DNA from: Forficula auricularia
Lineage: Eukaryota; Arthropoda; Insecta; Dermaptera; Forficulidae
NCBI GenBank assembly: GCA_024734495.1
Contig: JALMQS010000082.1
Coordinates: forward strand, 2,558,625 to 2,622,624
DNA: 64,000 bases
Reading direction: 5' to 3'
Shown in pieces: positions 22,060 to 33,936 of the stretch; positions within the stretch are counted from its first letter, which is position 1; the number at the start of each line of letters is the position of its first letter. The position numbers were made by a program, and so were the translations under genes. The notes beneath the pieces were generated by a model. It was not told where the DNA came from. It was given only the letters and a program-made list of their open reading frames with translations, and made no database searches.

Positions 22060-22600
22060 TTGGTTCAAGGAATTGATTATGAGAATAAAATTAATTTTAA
22101 ATAATAAATAATTTCTATGATTTAGTCTACGAATTTTTTGCAGTTATTTTTTTCATTGAAAAGGAAAATTGAAATTTAGCATTGGTTAACGCGCCCTCGG
22201 CTAAAGCGGAAGACGCGGGTTCGAATCCTGCCGGATGCTAAATTTCATTTTTCTTTTTCAATGAAAAAACTGATAATGAAATGATTTATTTAAATTTATA
22301 GACTTTATTGGTTTGTTACATAATATATACATAGTTAATTAGTTATTTATTTTTTCTGAAGGTGAAAGTGTGAAGTTTGTGTAATGAACTTTATCTTTGT
22401 AAGAGGAGCCCGCTCCTCGGAGGCCCAATAAACAAAATTAATACTACCAGACCCCTTAGTGACATATGCTTCTCCCATGCTAAATTTCATTTTTTCTTTT
22501 TCAATGAAAAAACTAATAATGAAATGATTTATTAAACTGCAAAAAATTCCTAGACTAAATCATAAAAATTATTCAAATTTCGAGGTTAAATTATTTAAAA
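22060..22600. repeat. Inverted repeat pair enclosing a tRNA-like sequence
   Basis: Sequence 22100-22190 (tctatgatttagtctacgaa, cattgaaaaggaaaattgaa) is inverted at 22478-22590, and a shorter inverted copy of the inner part follows the tRNA-like segment at 22237-22270. The enclosed DNA includes a reverse copy of the gggcctccgag repeat from 20.98 kb. Confidence 0.5.
22183..22240 (+). repeat. tRNA-like sequence, truncated
   Basis: TAGCAT at the 5' end pairs with ATGCTA at the 3' end, and GGTTCGAATCC is a perfect box B. At under 65 nt it lacks a normal D arm, so it is a tRNA-derived pseudogene or SINE head and not a working tRNA. Confidence 0.5.
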
Positions 22601-22682
22601 TTAATTACAAAAAAGGAACTAAGTTCGATAAAAATAAAAGTTAATATAATTAATGTTTCCGCGCTAGCTAAAGCGAGAAAAA

Positions 22683-23290
22683 TAAGCTGACGTGTTCTGA
22701 TGTGACCATCCACTTGACTTTACCATACAACCTGGTCTCTCACTTATATTTAATAAAATTATTTATAATCATGTAGGGAGGGGTTAGTTTTTGCATTTTT
22801 AGACTTCTGGGATCCCAGTGATTATGTAGAGTATACAAAATTTGGTTGAGTTTGCTCAAATAGCCTAGATTTTTAATTTTTAACCCCACCCACCATCCCC
22901 TTAATTTTGGGTCGATATGCACCAAAATCTAATCAGCTCTTAATCTCAATGCACCAAAACTACGTGTGAAATTTGGTTTCGATATTCACACTAGTTTTTG
23001 AGCTAGCTCGTCCACACAAATTTGGTAACGCACAGACTAACTAACTAACAGACTAACAGACTAACTAACACTTACTAACAGACATTTTGACAAAACAATT
23101 ATTATCTCGAAAAATATAATTTTTTTCGATGTTCACTTATTAGAGCTTTTTTGTAGAGCGAAATGCCATGGTTTCGCTCAATTTTTTTAATCAAAATAGT
23201 TTCAGCCGTTTTTGAGATATTTCGAAAAAAAACACTTTTTTCTGTGTATAATACTTGACCATACACCATACCCTGTATGGTAAATTAAAA
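22683..23290 (+). mobile_element. Family X repeat, copy 1
   Basis: It starts with ctgacgtgttctgatgtgacc and ACTTTACCATACA and ends with CATACCCTGTATGGTAAA, so the ends are inverted over about 12 bp. Between are ttggttgagttt, a block asking for gggtcgatatgcaccaaaat, and a 3' part with gccatggtttcgctcaa and gagatatttcgaaaa. Copies also lie at 24063, 42036, 44390-45536 (reverse, interrupted), 57447-59290 and 62100-63068, with fragments at 51756 and 55510. No protein is encoded; it behaves as a non-autonomous DNA element. Confidence 0.65.
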
Positions 23291-23803
23291 AGTCTATGTG
23301 ATATGTGATTAGTCGTAAAAAATTTATTTATTGTTTAATTTTATTATGTCTAAATTAATAAACCTCAAAATAAAATATTTTTAATATTCGTAAATTAGAT
23401 GTTTGATAATGCCTAATAATTTATTACTATATAAAGCAAAAATGTCGACTATATCGGACTGGGCCTAGGGCGCTCTTTCGAAACCTACTAAATCCGCCAC
23501 TGTGAATTTCTATTCTATTCGCGTAGTTTTTGTTTTATTTTTATTATCATTCAAATTAGTTAAATCTTGTTTAGACTAGGATAGCTATAGAGCCAGCTGA
23601 ATGTATGAGTTTTATTTATTTCTTTATGAGGAAGGCAAAAAGAGATATAAATTATTTATAAGCTTTCTACTTCTGGAAATTTGTATTAATCGGTGAGGAT
23701 TTATCACACATAAATATTTAATGCGATATTCAAATTTAATTTCCAAAAAATTAAGCCGAGCCCATTTATTTATATTTATTTAAATATATAATCTTTATAT
23801 CGC

Positions 23804-24016
23804 TCATTTGCTGCAATAAGCCAACAGCATTCTTAGTACTTTGAAAGCACGCGATCTTGTACATCTTGTAAATTGAGCAACATATAAAGCTGTTAATTCT
23901 TGGGCGGGTGATTCTCTTTGAGCTGTTGGCTTATTACAACTTACAACTGTCCTGCTTCTTTCTTCTTTCATCTTACACGTTGTCGAGCAGAGACCAGAAG
24001 GTACCGTAGTAGTCAT
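23804..24016 (-). other. Unrecognised sequence with small open frame
   Basis: A 70-codon frame on the minus strand has no recognisable domain. The stretch is less AT-rich than its flanks and contains an inverted aataagccaaca pair. It may be a fragment of an unknown repeat. Confidence 0.15.
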
Positions 24017-24062
24017 TATAATAATGAATTATGAAAATTGTTCACTAATTGTGACGTATTTA

Positions 24063-24780
24063 CAAAATAAACTGACACGTTCTGATGTAACCATCCACTT
24101 GACTTTACCATACAACCTGGCCCCTCACGTATATTTAATATTTAATAAAATAATTCATAATCATATAGGGAGGGTTAGTTTTGCATTTTTAGACTTCTGG
24201 GGGCCCACTGATTATGTATACAAAATTTGGTTGAGTTTGGTATAAGGGTCTAGTTTTTCATTTTCTGATCCTACGCCTCCCCCCTTTTTGGCGGTTAGTT
24301 TTTGCATTTTTAAACTTCTGGGGGCCCACTGGATTATGTATACAAAATTTGGTTGAGTTTGCTCAAATGGCCTAGATGTTTCATTTTTAGCCCCCCCCCC
24401 CCACACTCCCATTAATTTTGGGTCGATATTCACCAAAATCTAATCAGCTCTTAATCTCAATGCATCAAAACTATTTGTGAAATTTGGTTTTGATGTTCAC
24501 ACTAGTTATTGAGCTAGCTCGTCCACAAAAATTTGGTAACGCACAGACTAACCCAGCTAACAGACATTTTGACAAAACATTTATTATCTCGAAAAATATA
24601 ATTTTTTCGATGTTCACTTATTAGAGCTTTTTTGTAGAGCGAAATGCCATGGTTTCGCTCAATTTTTTTAATCAAAATAGTTTCAGCCGTTTTTGAGATA
24701 TTTCGAAAAAAATAATAAAAAAAATCACTTTTTTCATGCGATGTTTACAATACGTGACCATACTCTGTATGGTAAAGTAA
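24063..24780 (+). mobile_element. Family X repeat, copy 2
   Basis: Same start (actgacacgttctgatgtaa, ACTTTACCATACA) and end (CATACTCTGTATGGTAAAG) as the copy 1.4 kb upstream in the same orientation. The cttctgggggcccactg / ttggttgagttt module is present twice here, separated by a C-rich run, showing internal duplication. Confidence 0.65.
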
Positions 24781-25789
24781 TACATTGATCTGTACTGAGG
24801 TAATGGATTAGAAACCATTTCTTAGGCATTACAATTAACATTCTTCTTGATTCGCGTTGTGATTACTTCAGCTAATTATATAATGAAATTAATCAGGGCT
24901 TTATTTTCTTAAAGTAATGGTAGGTTTTCAATTTCATTTGACTCGGATGAACGGTGTGGAAAAAATCACCAACGAAGAAAAGAGTAATGAAAAAATGACA
25001 CTTTTTCGCCTCTGGACGAGACTCCATGGAATTTTGCCAAAACCTTCACGCATTAAAATTCAACCTAAATTAATACTGCGATTTGTGACTTTGGTTTTAA
25101 GGTTTTAAGACTCGCAGACCATTATTTACGAAGATAGAGACGTGCGCCCTTGGAAAAATTTCCTAGCTACGTCAATGGTGGGAAGGCACCTTTAGGTAGT
25201 TCGACTAAAAAAAGTTTTAGCCTCGTAACTACTCTATACATATTAACGGTGCTAAAATTTTACTTTATGTTTTTTTAACGTGACTGTATTTCTCACACTA
25301 CTATATCCACTTTATGAATGCATCGTTTCCAAACCATTGATCTTATATCCCCTCCACTAAAAATAATCCCACAAAAATGTTTTTTTATTTTTTATCAAAA
25401 CTACGAAGTAAATAATTTCAATTTTTTTTAAGTTACTCCGAATATATTGTTCTAACAAATATTAGTTTTTCATCAAGATGGTGAAAGTTCTTCAATGAAA
25501 AAAAATAAAATAATGATCATTTTTCCACTCTTTTCCATGCTACCATATGAACAAAAATTCATTTTTAATTGCATTTATTTCATGTTTGGTGTGGTAAATC
25601 TTCTTCAAATTTTAACAGTGCGTTTATCATGCTTTTAATAATTTATATTCCACGTTTCGAAGACTTCTTGAACTTTTGCATTTGTGAAAGAACTAACTAT
25701 CTTATATGTTTTTTTTCTATTAGTACCTATTAGCGAAGTACATTAAAAGTTAATTAAAAACTAAACTATATAGAACGCAGAAAATATTT

Positions 25790-26640
25790 TTTATATTATT
25801 GACAAAAGGATCAGCCGGGATTCGAACCGGGATCTTCGCATGTGCGCTGCGATCCCTTTATAAGAGCCTTAGCTATTATCCTCTCGGCCACTAATCCCTG
25901 AACTCAAGCTAATACCTAATGTCTATATGAATTTATAATTATTTAATCTTTTTAATCTCTTCCTCATTCATTTTTTGCATCTCTCTAGTGGCTTGACTAA
26001 TTAAAATATATCCAAACGCCTCCCACTTGATCGTAAACCCAAAGGGCGAAAATAATTTTTTCTACACTCAGGGCGCAACTCACAATGAGGCCGCGTCGAA
26101 AAACAATTATAAATTAAATTAAATTAGAGAACTGAAGAAAAAGATTTTTATATTATAGACAAAAGGATCAGCCGGGATTCGAACCCCGGGATCTTCACAT
26201 GTGCGCTGCCTTTATAAGAGCCTCTCGGTCACTGATCCTCCAACTCAAACTAATACTGTTAAATTAGTCAAGCCAACTACAGAGCTGCGAAAAATGAACG
26301 AGGAAGATATTAAAAAGATTAAATAAAAATGAAATTCCAAATTCATATAGACATTAGGTATCAACTTGAGTTCGGGGATCAGTGGCCGAGAGGATAATAG
26401 CTAAGGCTCTTATAAAGGCATCACAGCGCACATGCGAAGATCCCGGGTTCGAATCCCGGCTGATCCTTTTGTCTATAATATAAAAATCTTTTCTTCGTTC
26501 TCTAATTTAATTTAATTTATAATTGTCTCTCGACGCGACCTCATTGTGGTTGCGTCCCGAGTGAAAGAAAAAAAATATTTTCGACCTTTTGGGTTCGCGA
26601 TCGAGTGGGAGGCATTTGGATATGAGTTAATTAAAAACGT
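25790..26640. repeat. Three tRNA-bearing repeat units, two direct and one inverted
   Basis: Each unit has a GC-richer block (cctcccact...gcgtcg), an AT-rich spacer, gacaaaaggatcag with a tRNA-like sequence, and a tail from aactcaa to cttgactaatt. Unit 1 (25790-26005) is partial, unit 2 (26005-26265) follows it head to tail, and unit 3 (26265-26640) is inverted. The units thus form a tandem plus an inverted copy of a roughly 350-bp tRNA-derived repeat. Confidence 0.65.
26375..26466 (+). repeat. tRNA-like sequence, Ser/Leu type, in repeat unit 3
   Basis: Acceptor stem GGATCAG/CTGATCC is a perfect 7-bp pair, the T arm CCGGG-TTCGAAT-CCCGG is perfect, box A reads TGGCCGAGAGG and a CGC/GCG hairpin sits where a long variable arm would be. 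The anticodon arm does not fold normally. Reverse-strand relatives are at 25806-25900 and 26166-26238, the latter with a deletion. Most likely tRNA-derived repeat heads and not functional tRNA genes. Confidence 0.55.
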
Positions 26641-26769
26641 TTCCGATCTTCAAAAAATACCATTTTAAATACATTTATTTTATCCATTCAGATATTAATC
26701 AAATTCATTCTATCTAAATATTTCGATTTAGGCAATACATTATAAGCATCGATTATATAAATATATCTT

Positions 26770-27340
26770 AGTATGTATGGTTGCGTGTTTGGAAGGTGGT
26801 GGTGGGGATGGGATAGTAGCGCCGTTTGCCTCTGCAAGCCCATTGTACGTAAATGAGCTCCTTAGCACCCACGCTTCTGTCTCTATCTCCTGTACCATCT
26901 CTCCATCCACATCCACATCCACATCCACATCCTTGATCCAACCTTTACCCCCACTCTCCCCGGGAAATGAACCTCCAATCCACAACCGAACCCACCACCT
27001 ATTATTATCCTCTTAGCTCTCGCTTGAGATTATTTTTGCTAAATAAATAATGAATAATTTTGCATCCGAATAACCTGCAACCTATTTAACAAATATGCAA
27101 ATTGGAATTACTTATCCCTTTGTGTACCATAAATGCATTTCTCAAAAAGCTTGTCATCTATTAGTAACGGGTAAAATATCATTTCCCTGGGTCCACAAAT
27201 GGAGAAATTCAATTTAGTTGATTGCTACGAGGAAAAGAAAGTCAACAGCAGGTGATTTATTACTCATAAATCTACTTTTAAATCAGAATATTTAAGGAGA
27301 GTCACTTTATTGTCAAGGTGATATCTACATAACAATAAAC
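26770..27340. promoter_or_regulatory. Unique, compositionally distinct block; candidate regulatory DNA
   Basis: The 26776-27000 part is GC-richer and contains a short (CCACAT)n-like hexamer array at 26908-26934; 27000-27340 is mixed unique sequence. Open frames across the hexamer array exist only because the array lacks stops. Nothing ties it to a known element, so a regulatory role is only inferred. Confidence 0.25.
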
Positions 27341-27344
27341 ATAT

Positions 27345-27672
27345 CTTATTGAATGAGGCAATAAAAGAGTGTGTCTTCTGCTGGAATTATAAAGTTTATT
27401 TATAACGAGACTAGAGTTTCGAGGGCTTTGCTCTCTTCATCAGTCTATTACAATTGATTCACAGGAATACTCAAGTATAAGTGACAATTCTTAACTCCCC
27501 CACGTAGAAATTTCACTTTCCATTCATACATTAATTCCTGTGAATCAATTGTAATAGACTGATGAAAGGGCAAAGCCCTCAGAATACTATAAAATTTATA
27601 ATTCCAGCAAAAGACACTCTTTTATTGTCTCCTTCAATAAATAAAAATTTTGCTTCTCTCGGCAAAAAAATT
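27345..27672. mobile_element. Palindromic element with hammerhead-like arms (family H1)
   Basis: The left arm (agtgtgtcttctgctggaat to caattgattcacagg) is inverted as the right arm (cctgtgaatcaattgtaata to ccagcaaaagacactc). The right side ends ttgcttctctcggcaaaaa, the same terminus as at 8.73 and 37.45 kb. The left arm carries an intact minus-strand core (27400-27455); the right arm's core (CTGATGA at 27560-27566 with GGGC/GCCC) has lost GAAAC. No coding capacity. Confidence 0.65.
27400..27455 (-). ncRNA. Hammerhead-like ribozyme motif (H1, minus strand)
   Basis: Read on the minus strand: CTGATGA (27437-27443), A, a stem II of GAGAGC/GCCCTC with loop AAA and one mismatch, GAAAC (27416-27420), a TCTA loop and GTC (27409-27411). 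Stem I can form as TTGTAA with TTATAA plus GA with TC next to the core. Confidence 0.6.
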
Positions 27673-28255
27673 TCAATTAAACATATCTTAATTGTTAGGT
27701 TTATAAATAGAAGATTCACACCCAGAGGAGTCAGGTTCGTCGAGTGGTTATAGAGCAAGCCTTCAATCTAGCATCAGTCAAGCCCGACTCGCTGCAAATA
27801 TTTTACCGGCTATAACCTGAACCCTACACTAATTTACTCACACTTTCTCACAAACACACGAACACTCAATGACCAAAATGGACTATAGTTTCCAAAGACC
27901 ATTAAAAAAAAAATCACACCTATTAACTAAATTTTCTTAACAATGTGTAGTGAAGTGCAGATGATGGATCCTGTTGTGACTTGGCATTGATACTTCCGTA
28001 AAAATTTATAAAATAGTGTTTGGAAAAAATTTTGAGGTGTTTCGGAAATTTTTGTTTACTACCTAGCACACTCGATCTTGAAGATGACGTATTCAGCTCT
28101 TATTTTCTTCAGTCAAGCATCTTCATTCATCTGGTGGCAGACTTGTCAATTAAAAATAGAAGAATTTTTTATTTTCAAAATAAACATAATTTTTAAATAA
28201 GTACCTGATATAAAATGTTTAAATAATATTCAAATATTTACATAATATTTATATA

Positions 28256-28635
28256 CATGTCGACTCTCAATAATTCGAACCTCGATAATTCGAATTTTTC
28301 GAAAAATTCGAACTCTTCAGCTGTTAATTTCGGTATATCGAAAAAATGCTGTGTATTTTGATACGCTCGATAATTCGCAATCCTTTTCGTAACAAGAAGG
28401 GGAGAGAACGTTCTATCAATTCGAACTAGGCCATCTTACCCTCTTTATAATTCGATTTTTTTAATTAGCTATGTTATTATTAATAGTTCGATTTTTTCTT
28501 TCCTCTTGATAATTCAAACTTCTTAATAATTCGATTTTTTTCTTTCCTCTTGAAAATTCAAACTTCTTGATAATTCAAAGTCTCGATAATTCGAATTTTT
28601 CTTCGATTGGATATCGAATTTTCGAGAGTCGACTG
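28256..28635. mobile_element. Tigger/pogo-like MITE with TA duplication (380 bp)
   Basis: The ends are CATGTCGACTCTCAATAATT and, reversed, CAGTCGACTCTCGAA, flanked by TA at 28254-28255 and 28636-28637. The interior is dominated by imperfect repeats of ttgataattcgaa and tctttcctcttga at 28480-28600. TA target and the GACTCTCGATAATTCGAA-type end fit pogo/Tigger elements. No transposase. Confidence 0.72.
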
Positions 28636-28663
28636 TATTTTAAGGCACATTATGGCATACGTA

Positions 28664-29532
28664 TAACAAGGTCATTCAATAATTCCGTAGGATAAGTAAG
28701 AAAAAACAAAATTTTGACAAAACTCGATTTTATTATTCAACATAGTTGCCTTCGAGGGCGATACAACGAGTATAAGCGATTTTCTAACTTTCGATACCAC
28801 TTTTATAGTACGATTTCTCTATCTCGTCAAAATAGGCCTCAGTTTCAGCGATTACTTCATCATTGGACTTCTTTTGGATTCTGGTGTATAATAGTTAAGC
28901 CATGTCTCATCCATTGTCACATATCGAGGATAGAATTCCATTTTATTGCGGTTTAACTAGCGCCAAACACTCCTCTGAAGCATCGATTCGTTGTTGTTTT
29001 GGTCGACTGTGAGCTCACTTGCACCTACTTTGCAAAGAGCTTTCGCATACCCAAATGTTCGTGTAAAGTGGTAAAAACACTACCATCTGATATCTTTACA
29101 ATGTCAGCTAGCTCGTGCACCTTCAATTTGCGATCGTTCAATACCAATTTGTGGATTTTTTATGTTTTCTGGAATAACAGTCTCTTTTGGGCGTTCACTG
29201 CACTCTGCATCATTTGTGCTGGTACGACCACGTTTAAAGTTCTGCATTTGTCTCGATGTAGCAGAGTTCGGATAATGTTTATCAAGCCATTGTTTGGTTT
29301 TCACTGTATTTTTTTCATCAAAAAGCAATGCTTTATTAAAACTCGAAATTCACTTTTTTTCAATAACAAAAGTTGCTTCACACAAAATGCTATAACTCAC
29401 GAATCAATAGTCAGATTGCTGTCAAATTTATACACGTATCGTTTGAAGGTTAGTACTAAATAAAAATCATATGGAAAAATTCTAGTAACGCCATCTATGT
29501 GTCATCCTACGGACTTATTGAATGACCTAATA
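28664..29532 (-). mobile_element. mariner element, internally deleted
   Basis: Terminal inverted repeats GGTCATTCAATAAxTCCGTAG lie at both ends (about 28669-28692 and 29503-29527 reversed). The coding strand is minus. From the right: NTVKTKQWLDKHYPNSATSRQM and FKRGRTSTNDAE (N-terminal helix-turn-helix region), then MDETWLNYYTPESKR with the first catalytic Asp, then directly a C-terminal KSGIE / IALEGNYVE piece. About 0.4 kb holding the other two catalytic Asp residues is missing, and stops and frameshifts are present. Confidence 0.85.
29080..29331 (-). pseudogene. mariner transposase N-terminal fragment
   Basis: The longest open piece of the deleted mariner at 28664-29532. It reads LFDEKNTVKTKQWLDKHYP, then FKRGRTSTNDAECSERPKET and PENIKNPQ, typical of the mariner DNA-binding region. 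A deletion joins SRQM directly to QNFKRG, and the frame is lost soon after. Confidence 0.8.
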
Positions 29533-30557
29533 ATATTAAACATATAAAACAAATAAGTGTTTTTTATTTCTAACGCTGTTTTTTTATCAATATATAAGTC
29601 GTAGACCACCTTTTGGTTCATATAGCCTACTGAAGGTTGAATTTCAAATTTTTTGAAAAATTAAAAATAATTAAATGTTTTATTATTAATTGTTTATTTT
29701 TTAAAAACCAAAGCTCACTTCGAGGGACCAGGGGGCAAGGCGGGCGTCACGGCATGTGGTTAATAAAAATGAGGGTTATAACTCTCTTTTCCACCCTTCA
29801 ATTTCATTGGAATATTAATAAGTGTGGAATTGGAACGGCTGTAATAAACAAATAAAACACAATTTTAGAATTAAAAGGATTTTTGCTCTAATATCAGAGT
29901 TGTTGACTTTATAAGAGCGTCTATTATTATGCTTAGATGCAAATAAATATACACATACTATAATCGGCAAAAGGTGGGCTAGAAGGCATCCGCTTTGATT
30001 ACCTGCATGCTGTTCTAAGAACCTAATTTTATTTAGAAGAAGCTCACTCCGAATATCAACAACACTACATCCTACATTGCCTGCAATTCAACAAGATGCA
30101 TGTGTAGCTCTCATATGGATTCTAATTTCTAACAATAATCGGTAGAAAATAATCGCATTTACTTGTCAATCTATAATAGTGATTTATTTTTATTTTATAA
30201 AGTACTATGAAAATTAAAATTTTATCCGAGGAATTTCAAGGAGAAACGCTAATTTTGAGAGTGAAGCAGATGATACTTGCAAGATTCCATTCCTATGATT
30301 CATGACTGTATTATATTTACTTTAAGAAAAACAAGGAAATTTCGCTATTTGATTGAAAGAAAAGTTTTTAGTTAATATCCATATTTGTATTCATCAAAAT
30401 GGAATTTATTTCAAGAAAATTTTAGTTATAAATATTAAGTAAATGTTTTGAAATAAAATTACACAAGACATTCGATAATATTGAGACATAAAACAATCTT
30501 TGTACTAAGTTAGTAAATAAAATAATGATATGGGAAATATACCAATAAATAATTAAA
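29533..30557. other. AT-rich spacer without recognised features
   Basis: Only short open frames without recognisable protein are present. A GC-richer patch at 29713-29765 and a unique patch at 29960-30120 are noted; nothing else is seen. Confidence 0.4.
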
Positions 30558-30866
30558 TTAAATAAAGATAAGAGTAAATAAATATTATATTTAATATTGA
30601 TTTACTATGAGGATTCTAGGTCACTATTTCACATTAAAATAAACAATAGCCTAAGAGAAAGTGTCCTTTTAAAATAATTCAAATATTCTTTCCCTCTGTT
30701 CAATAAACATATATATAACCTGTTATTCAATAAGTTGAATTAGTTACTTTCTGTACTTCCTGAAGATGGGTTGATAGCCCGAAATATAATATATGACCTA
30801 GAATCCTTAACTCATAGTAAATCAATATTAAATATAATATTTATTTACTCTTATCTTTATTAAAGA
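30558..30866. mobile_element. Palindromic element with GAAGA...CCCGAAAT core
   Basis: The arms (30558-30625 and 30793-30866) are inverted copies containing agataagagtaaataaatat and gattctaggtca. The inner sequence has CTGAAGA followed by TGGGT/GCCC and GAAAT at about 30761-30788. It is like the hammerhead-type palindromes, but the cleavage triplet and stem I are not convincing. Confidence 0.5.
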
Positions 30867-31089
30867 TGTTTCACCTTGCACCACACCACAATCTCTACTA
30901 ATCATTAAAATGAGCACGTGAGTGACACCAGAATGTGAAGTCGAAATTGAGATGTGTAAATGGAATGATTAATTTTAATATCGTAATCTGCCAGAAATCC
31001 TGGCAGAGGATGTAGCCATTGCACATTTTAGACGGGGAATAAAGATTCGTAACTCTAAAATATTTTGTTTTATCCATGGTGCTTGGCAT

Positions 31090-31480
31090 GAGCGAAGAAT
31101 TTCTTAATCGGTCTCACGCCAAGCGGGACTTCAAAGAGGTCATCAGATAAAAAGTACGGAACCATAGGGTACTCCAACAAAGTCACAAATTGTTCTAATC
31201 ATTGAGGTTCGAGAATTTCAGGAAGTGATGATTTTGTCAAAATTTACATTGGGTTCACGCCTAGGGCCCAAAAATGTGCGATTTTTTCATGTTAGTCCGT
31301 AGGGATGAAATGTATGTATGTGAAATGTATATTAAATCGTTTTCGCCGACTTGGTGATTTTTTCCACACGGTTGAACCGATTCCAAATGAAATTAAAATC
31401 CTTACAATCAATTTAACAAAATGACGCGCTTCAGATTCAATTTTTGGTTCGTCAATCCGCATTCAAAACATTAGTACTTT
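31090..31480 (-). repeat. Family Y repeat fragment
   Basis: The stretch gccaagcgggacttcaaaga and taaaaagtacggaaccata, reversed, is related to 38190-38260 (gttccgtagtctttacctga, gaagtcccgcttgccg). The 37850-38160 copy and the fragment at 24917-25110 share ggtaggttttcaatttcatt and a gtgtggaaaaaatc block. No protein recognised. Confidence 0.4.
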
Positions 31481-32234
31481 GTTGCCAGTACATTTTACAT
31501 ATTTTCTAAATGTCTTAAAAATGGCTTAAAGATTTTAGAGATTTAGAAATTCAAGGATTTTGCTTGCATTTTTTTTTCATTTTTTAATATTATGTATTTA
31601 TTGAAGAAGATATACCGGTAGCCGCGCAGAAGTTTAATCATTGTTTCCTGTAGTTTCGATTTTAGAATCCTTCGTAGATGTCTTGTAAACTGCTAACTTT
31701 TTTATTTAGCACTTTGTCGAATGAAGTTCCAGAATTAAGAATTATTAAATCTCATTCAGAGTTTTTTTTCAATAGATGTGAGCCTCTAGTTTTCAAATAT
31801 TTAGTGTCCTAACATAAAAATCTGTAATTTGTTATTAAAGAAATGTATTAATAAGTGAGCTTTTAAAGACAGTTGTTGATCTTTTGCCGCCTGAGCAAGA
31901 ATACGATATTGCACCCTTGAAAATTTCTCCTTAATATATTCAAATAAAACAATCAAAATCGTTACATATATCATATAAATTAATGCTTTTAAATCCATTT
32001 TAAATGAACTTGTCTTAACACTTTTAATTATTTAACTGCTTTGCACTGATCTCTGGCGCTTCAAGTGGACGCCAGGCTCATTGCTACGTATATTTAAATT
32101 ATTTTATTTATTTATTTATTATATTATATAATCCTACATATAAATGTATTAAATTTTAATTATGTTAAAAGATATTTCAATTAGTGTAAGGTAAATTGAA
32201 CTTGTTGAATCCATAATAAAAAATAATGTGTCCC

Positions 32235-33390
32235 TAATGTCAAGAGACGTCCCAACCAACGTCTCGATAAAACAAACCAAAATAATTATAAATGAGAAAG
32301 AAATCGATCTTATTTTATCAATTTAATCTATCTGGAGGTTCACAGTACCTTTTTAATATAAGAAAATAGCATTTTGATTAAGAATTTTGTAGTTTAAAAG
32401 AAATTTTATGAAAAGATTCAATTTCTTCTCTCCGGGAGCGAATCAACTATAGAAATGGCAAAAAGTTTTATTTTTTTCTCATTAGATATTTATTCAAATC
32501 TATTGAAATTTCGTATCGGTGTGTTATTTTCATTTATCTTTTATATCAAATAATTATTATTAGGAAATTTGCATTTTAAAGGGTAGTTTATTTGAAGTCC
32601 AATTTGAAAAAACGCTAATAACTCCGTTGAAATTTTTTTAAAAATATGAAATTAATAGATATTATAAAACAATTAATTATTAATAATTTACTTTAATTTT
32701 GAACGAAATCGATTCAGTACTTTTTGAGAAAATCGTCAAAAACCCAGAAAACCGTCTATGAAAGGCCGTTTTAGAAACATTTTAAAATTCACCTCCATGT
32801 CACAAGTCAATGTTTCGTTTCATATGACTTTTTAAACTTTTTTCAAAGGCATCTCGTGCTTTCAAAAAACATCGTTTTTTGACGGTTCAGATGGTTTTTG
32901 ACCATTTTCTCAAAAAGTACTGAATCGATTTCGTTCAAAATTAAAGTAAATTATTAATAATTAATTGTTTTATAATATCTATTAATTTCATATTTTTGAA
33001 AAAATTTCAACGGAGTTATTAGCGTTTTTTCAAATTGGACTTCAAATAAACTACTCTTTAAAATGCAAATTTCTTAATAATAATTATTTGATATAAAAGA
33101 TAAATAGAAATAACACACAGATATGAAATTTCAATAGATTTGATTAAATATCTAATAAGAAAAAAAATAAAACTTTTTGGCATTTCTAGTTGATTCGCTC
33201 ACGGAGAGAAGAAATTGAATCTTTTCATACAATTTCTATTTAAACTACAAAATTCTTAATCAAAATGCTATTTTCTTATATTAAAATGATACTGTGAACC
33301 TCCAGATAGATTAAATCGATAAAATAAGATCGATTTCTTTCTCTTTATAATTCTTTCGTTATATCGAGAGTGATGTCTCGCCATCAGAGA
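32235..33390. mobile_element. Very large inverted repeat (about 470-bp arms)
   Basis: Left arm about 32285-32752 and right arm about 32882-33350 are inverted copies at perhaps 90 percent or more identity by eye, around a 130-bp centre. Shared blocks include aagaaatcgatcttatttta, tctatctggaggttcacagt and aaaacgctaataactccgtt. The outer ends (gagacgt...gtctcg and gagagtgatgtctcg) are less regular. It may be a foldback transposon or an inverted duplication. No coding frame. Confidence 0.75.
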
Positions 33391-33817
33391 CACTATTTGT
33401 TATTGATTCATCAGTCCATTCACTCTACAATATTGGAATATCTTTTAACTCGTAAACTATTGATTTTAGACATTTCACTCATATTAACTTTTCTGTTGGA
33501 AATTAAATCTTCTTTAATATAGGTCATTATATAAATTTGTGTACCTCAAAGGGTTAGGCAGTAATGGTGAAATTTAAGTGGAAAAGTTCATTCCACACAA
33601 AAAACTCACCCCCCCCCCTTCGCTCTTAGAAAATTACATTATTACGAGGCATCACTTTTGTATTTCTCATTAAATTATTTCGTTATTTCCAAAATTTGGC
33701 AATACTTCTAAAAAGGTAGTTGATCTCTAATTGGATTATAAAAATTTAAACCTCGTGGTGGCTAATCAGCTGGCCGGCTGCCCCCTCTAGATAAACTCTC
33801 TAACTACGCCAATGCAT

Positions 33818-33936
33818 TTTGGGTGTTTATTTTCAAAAAATTTTAAACGAAAATGTCAAATATATGTCAAAGTTGTACAGGATGTAATTTATGACATTTT
33901 CGTTTAAATAATTTTGAAAATAAACACCCAAAATGA
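33818..33936. repeat. Compact hairpin (about 45-bp arms)
   Basis: Left arm from cattttgggtgtttattttc to cgaaaatgtca pairs with tgacattttcg... to gaaaataaacacccaaaatg, with one or two changes and a 32-nt loop. Likely a MITE; no target duplication is obvious. Confidence 0.7.

Noticed and set aside
26375..26466. Functional tRNA-Ser or tRNA-Leu gene
   Set aside because: The acceptor and T arms are perfect, but the anticodon arm does not fold, and two more copies share the flanks, so a repeat is the better reading.
26740..27016. Overlapping open frames on both strands around the (CCACAT)n array
   Set aside because: The frames exist because the hexamer array contains no stops; composition is repetitive on both strands and no domain is visible.
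28440..28620. CRISPR-like or satellite array
   Set aside because: The repeats are imperfect, without uniform spacers, and lie inside a TA-flanked Tigger-like MITE in a eukaryotic genome.
30755..30800. CTGAAGA...GCCCGAAAT as a ribozyme
   Set aside because: No acceptable cleavage triplet or stem I; kept only as a palindromic relative.
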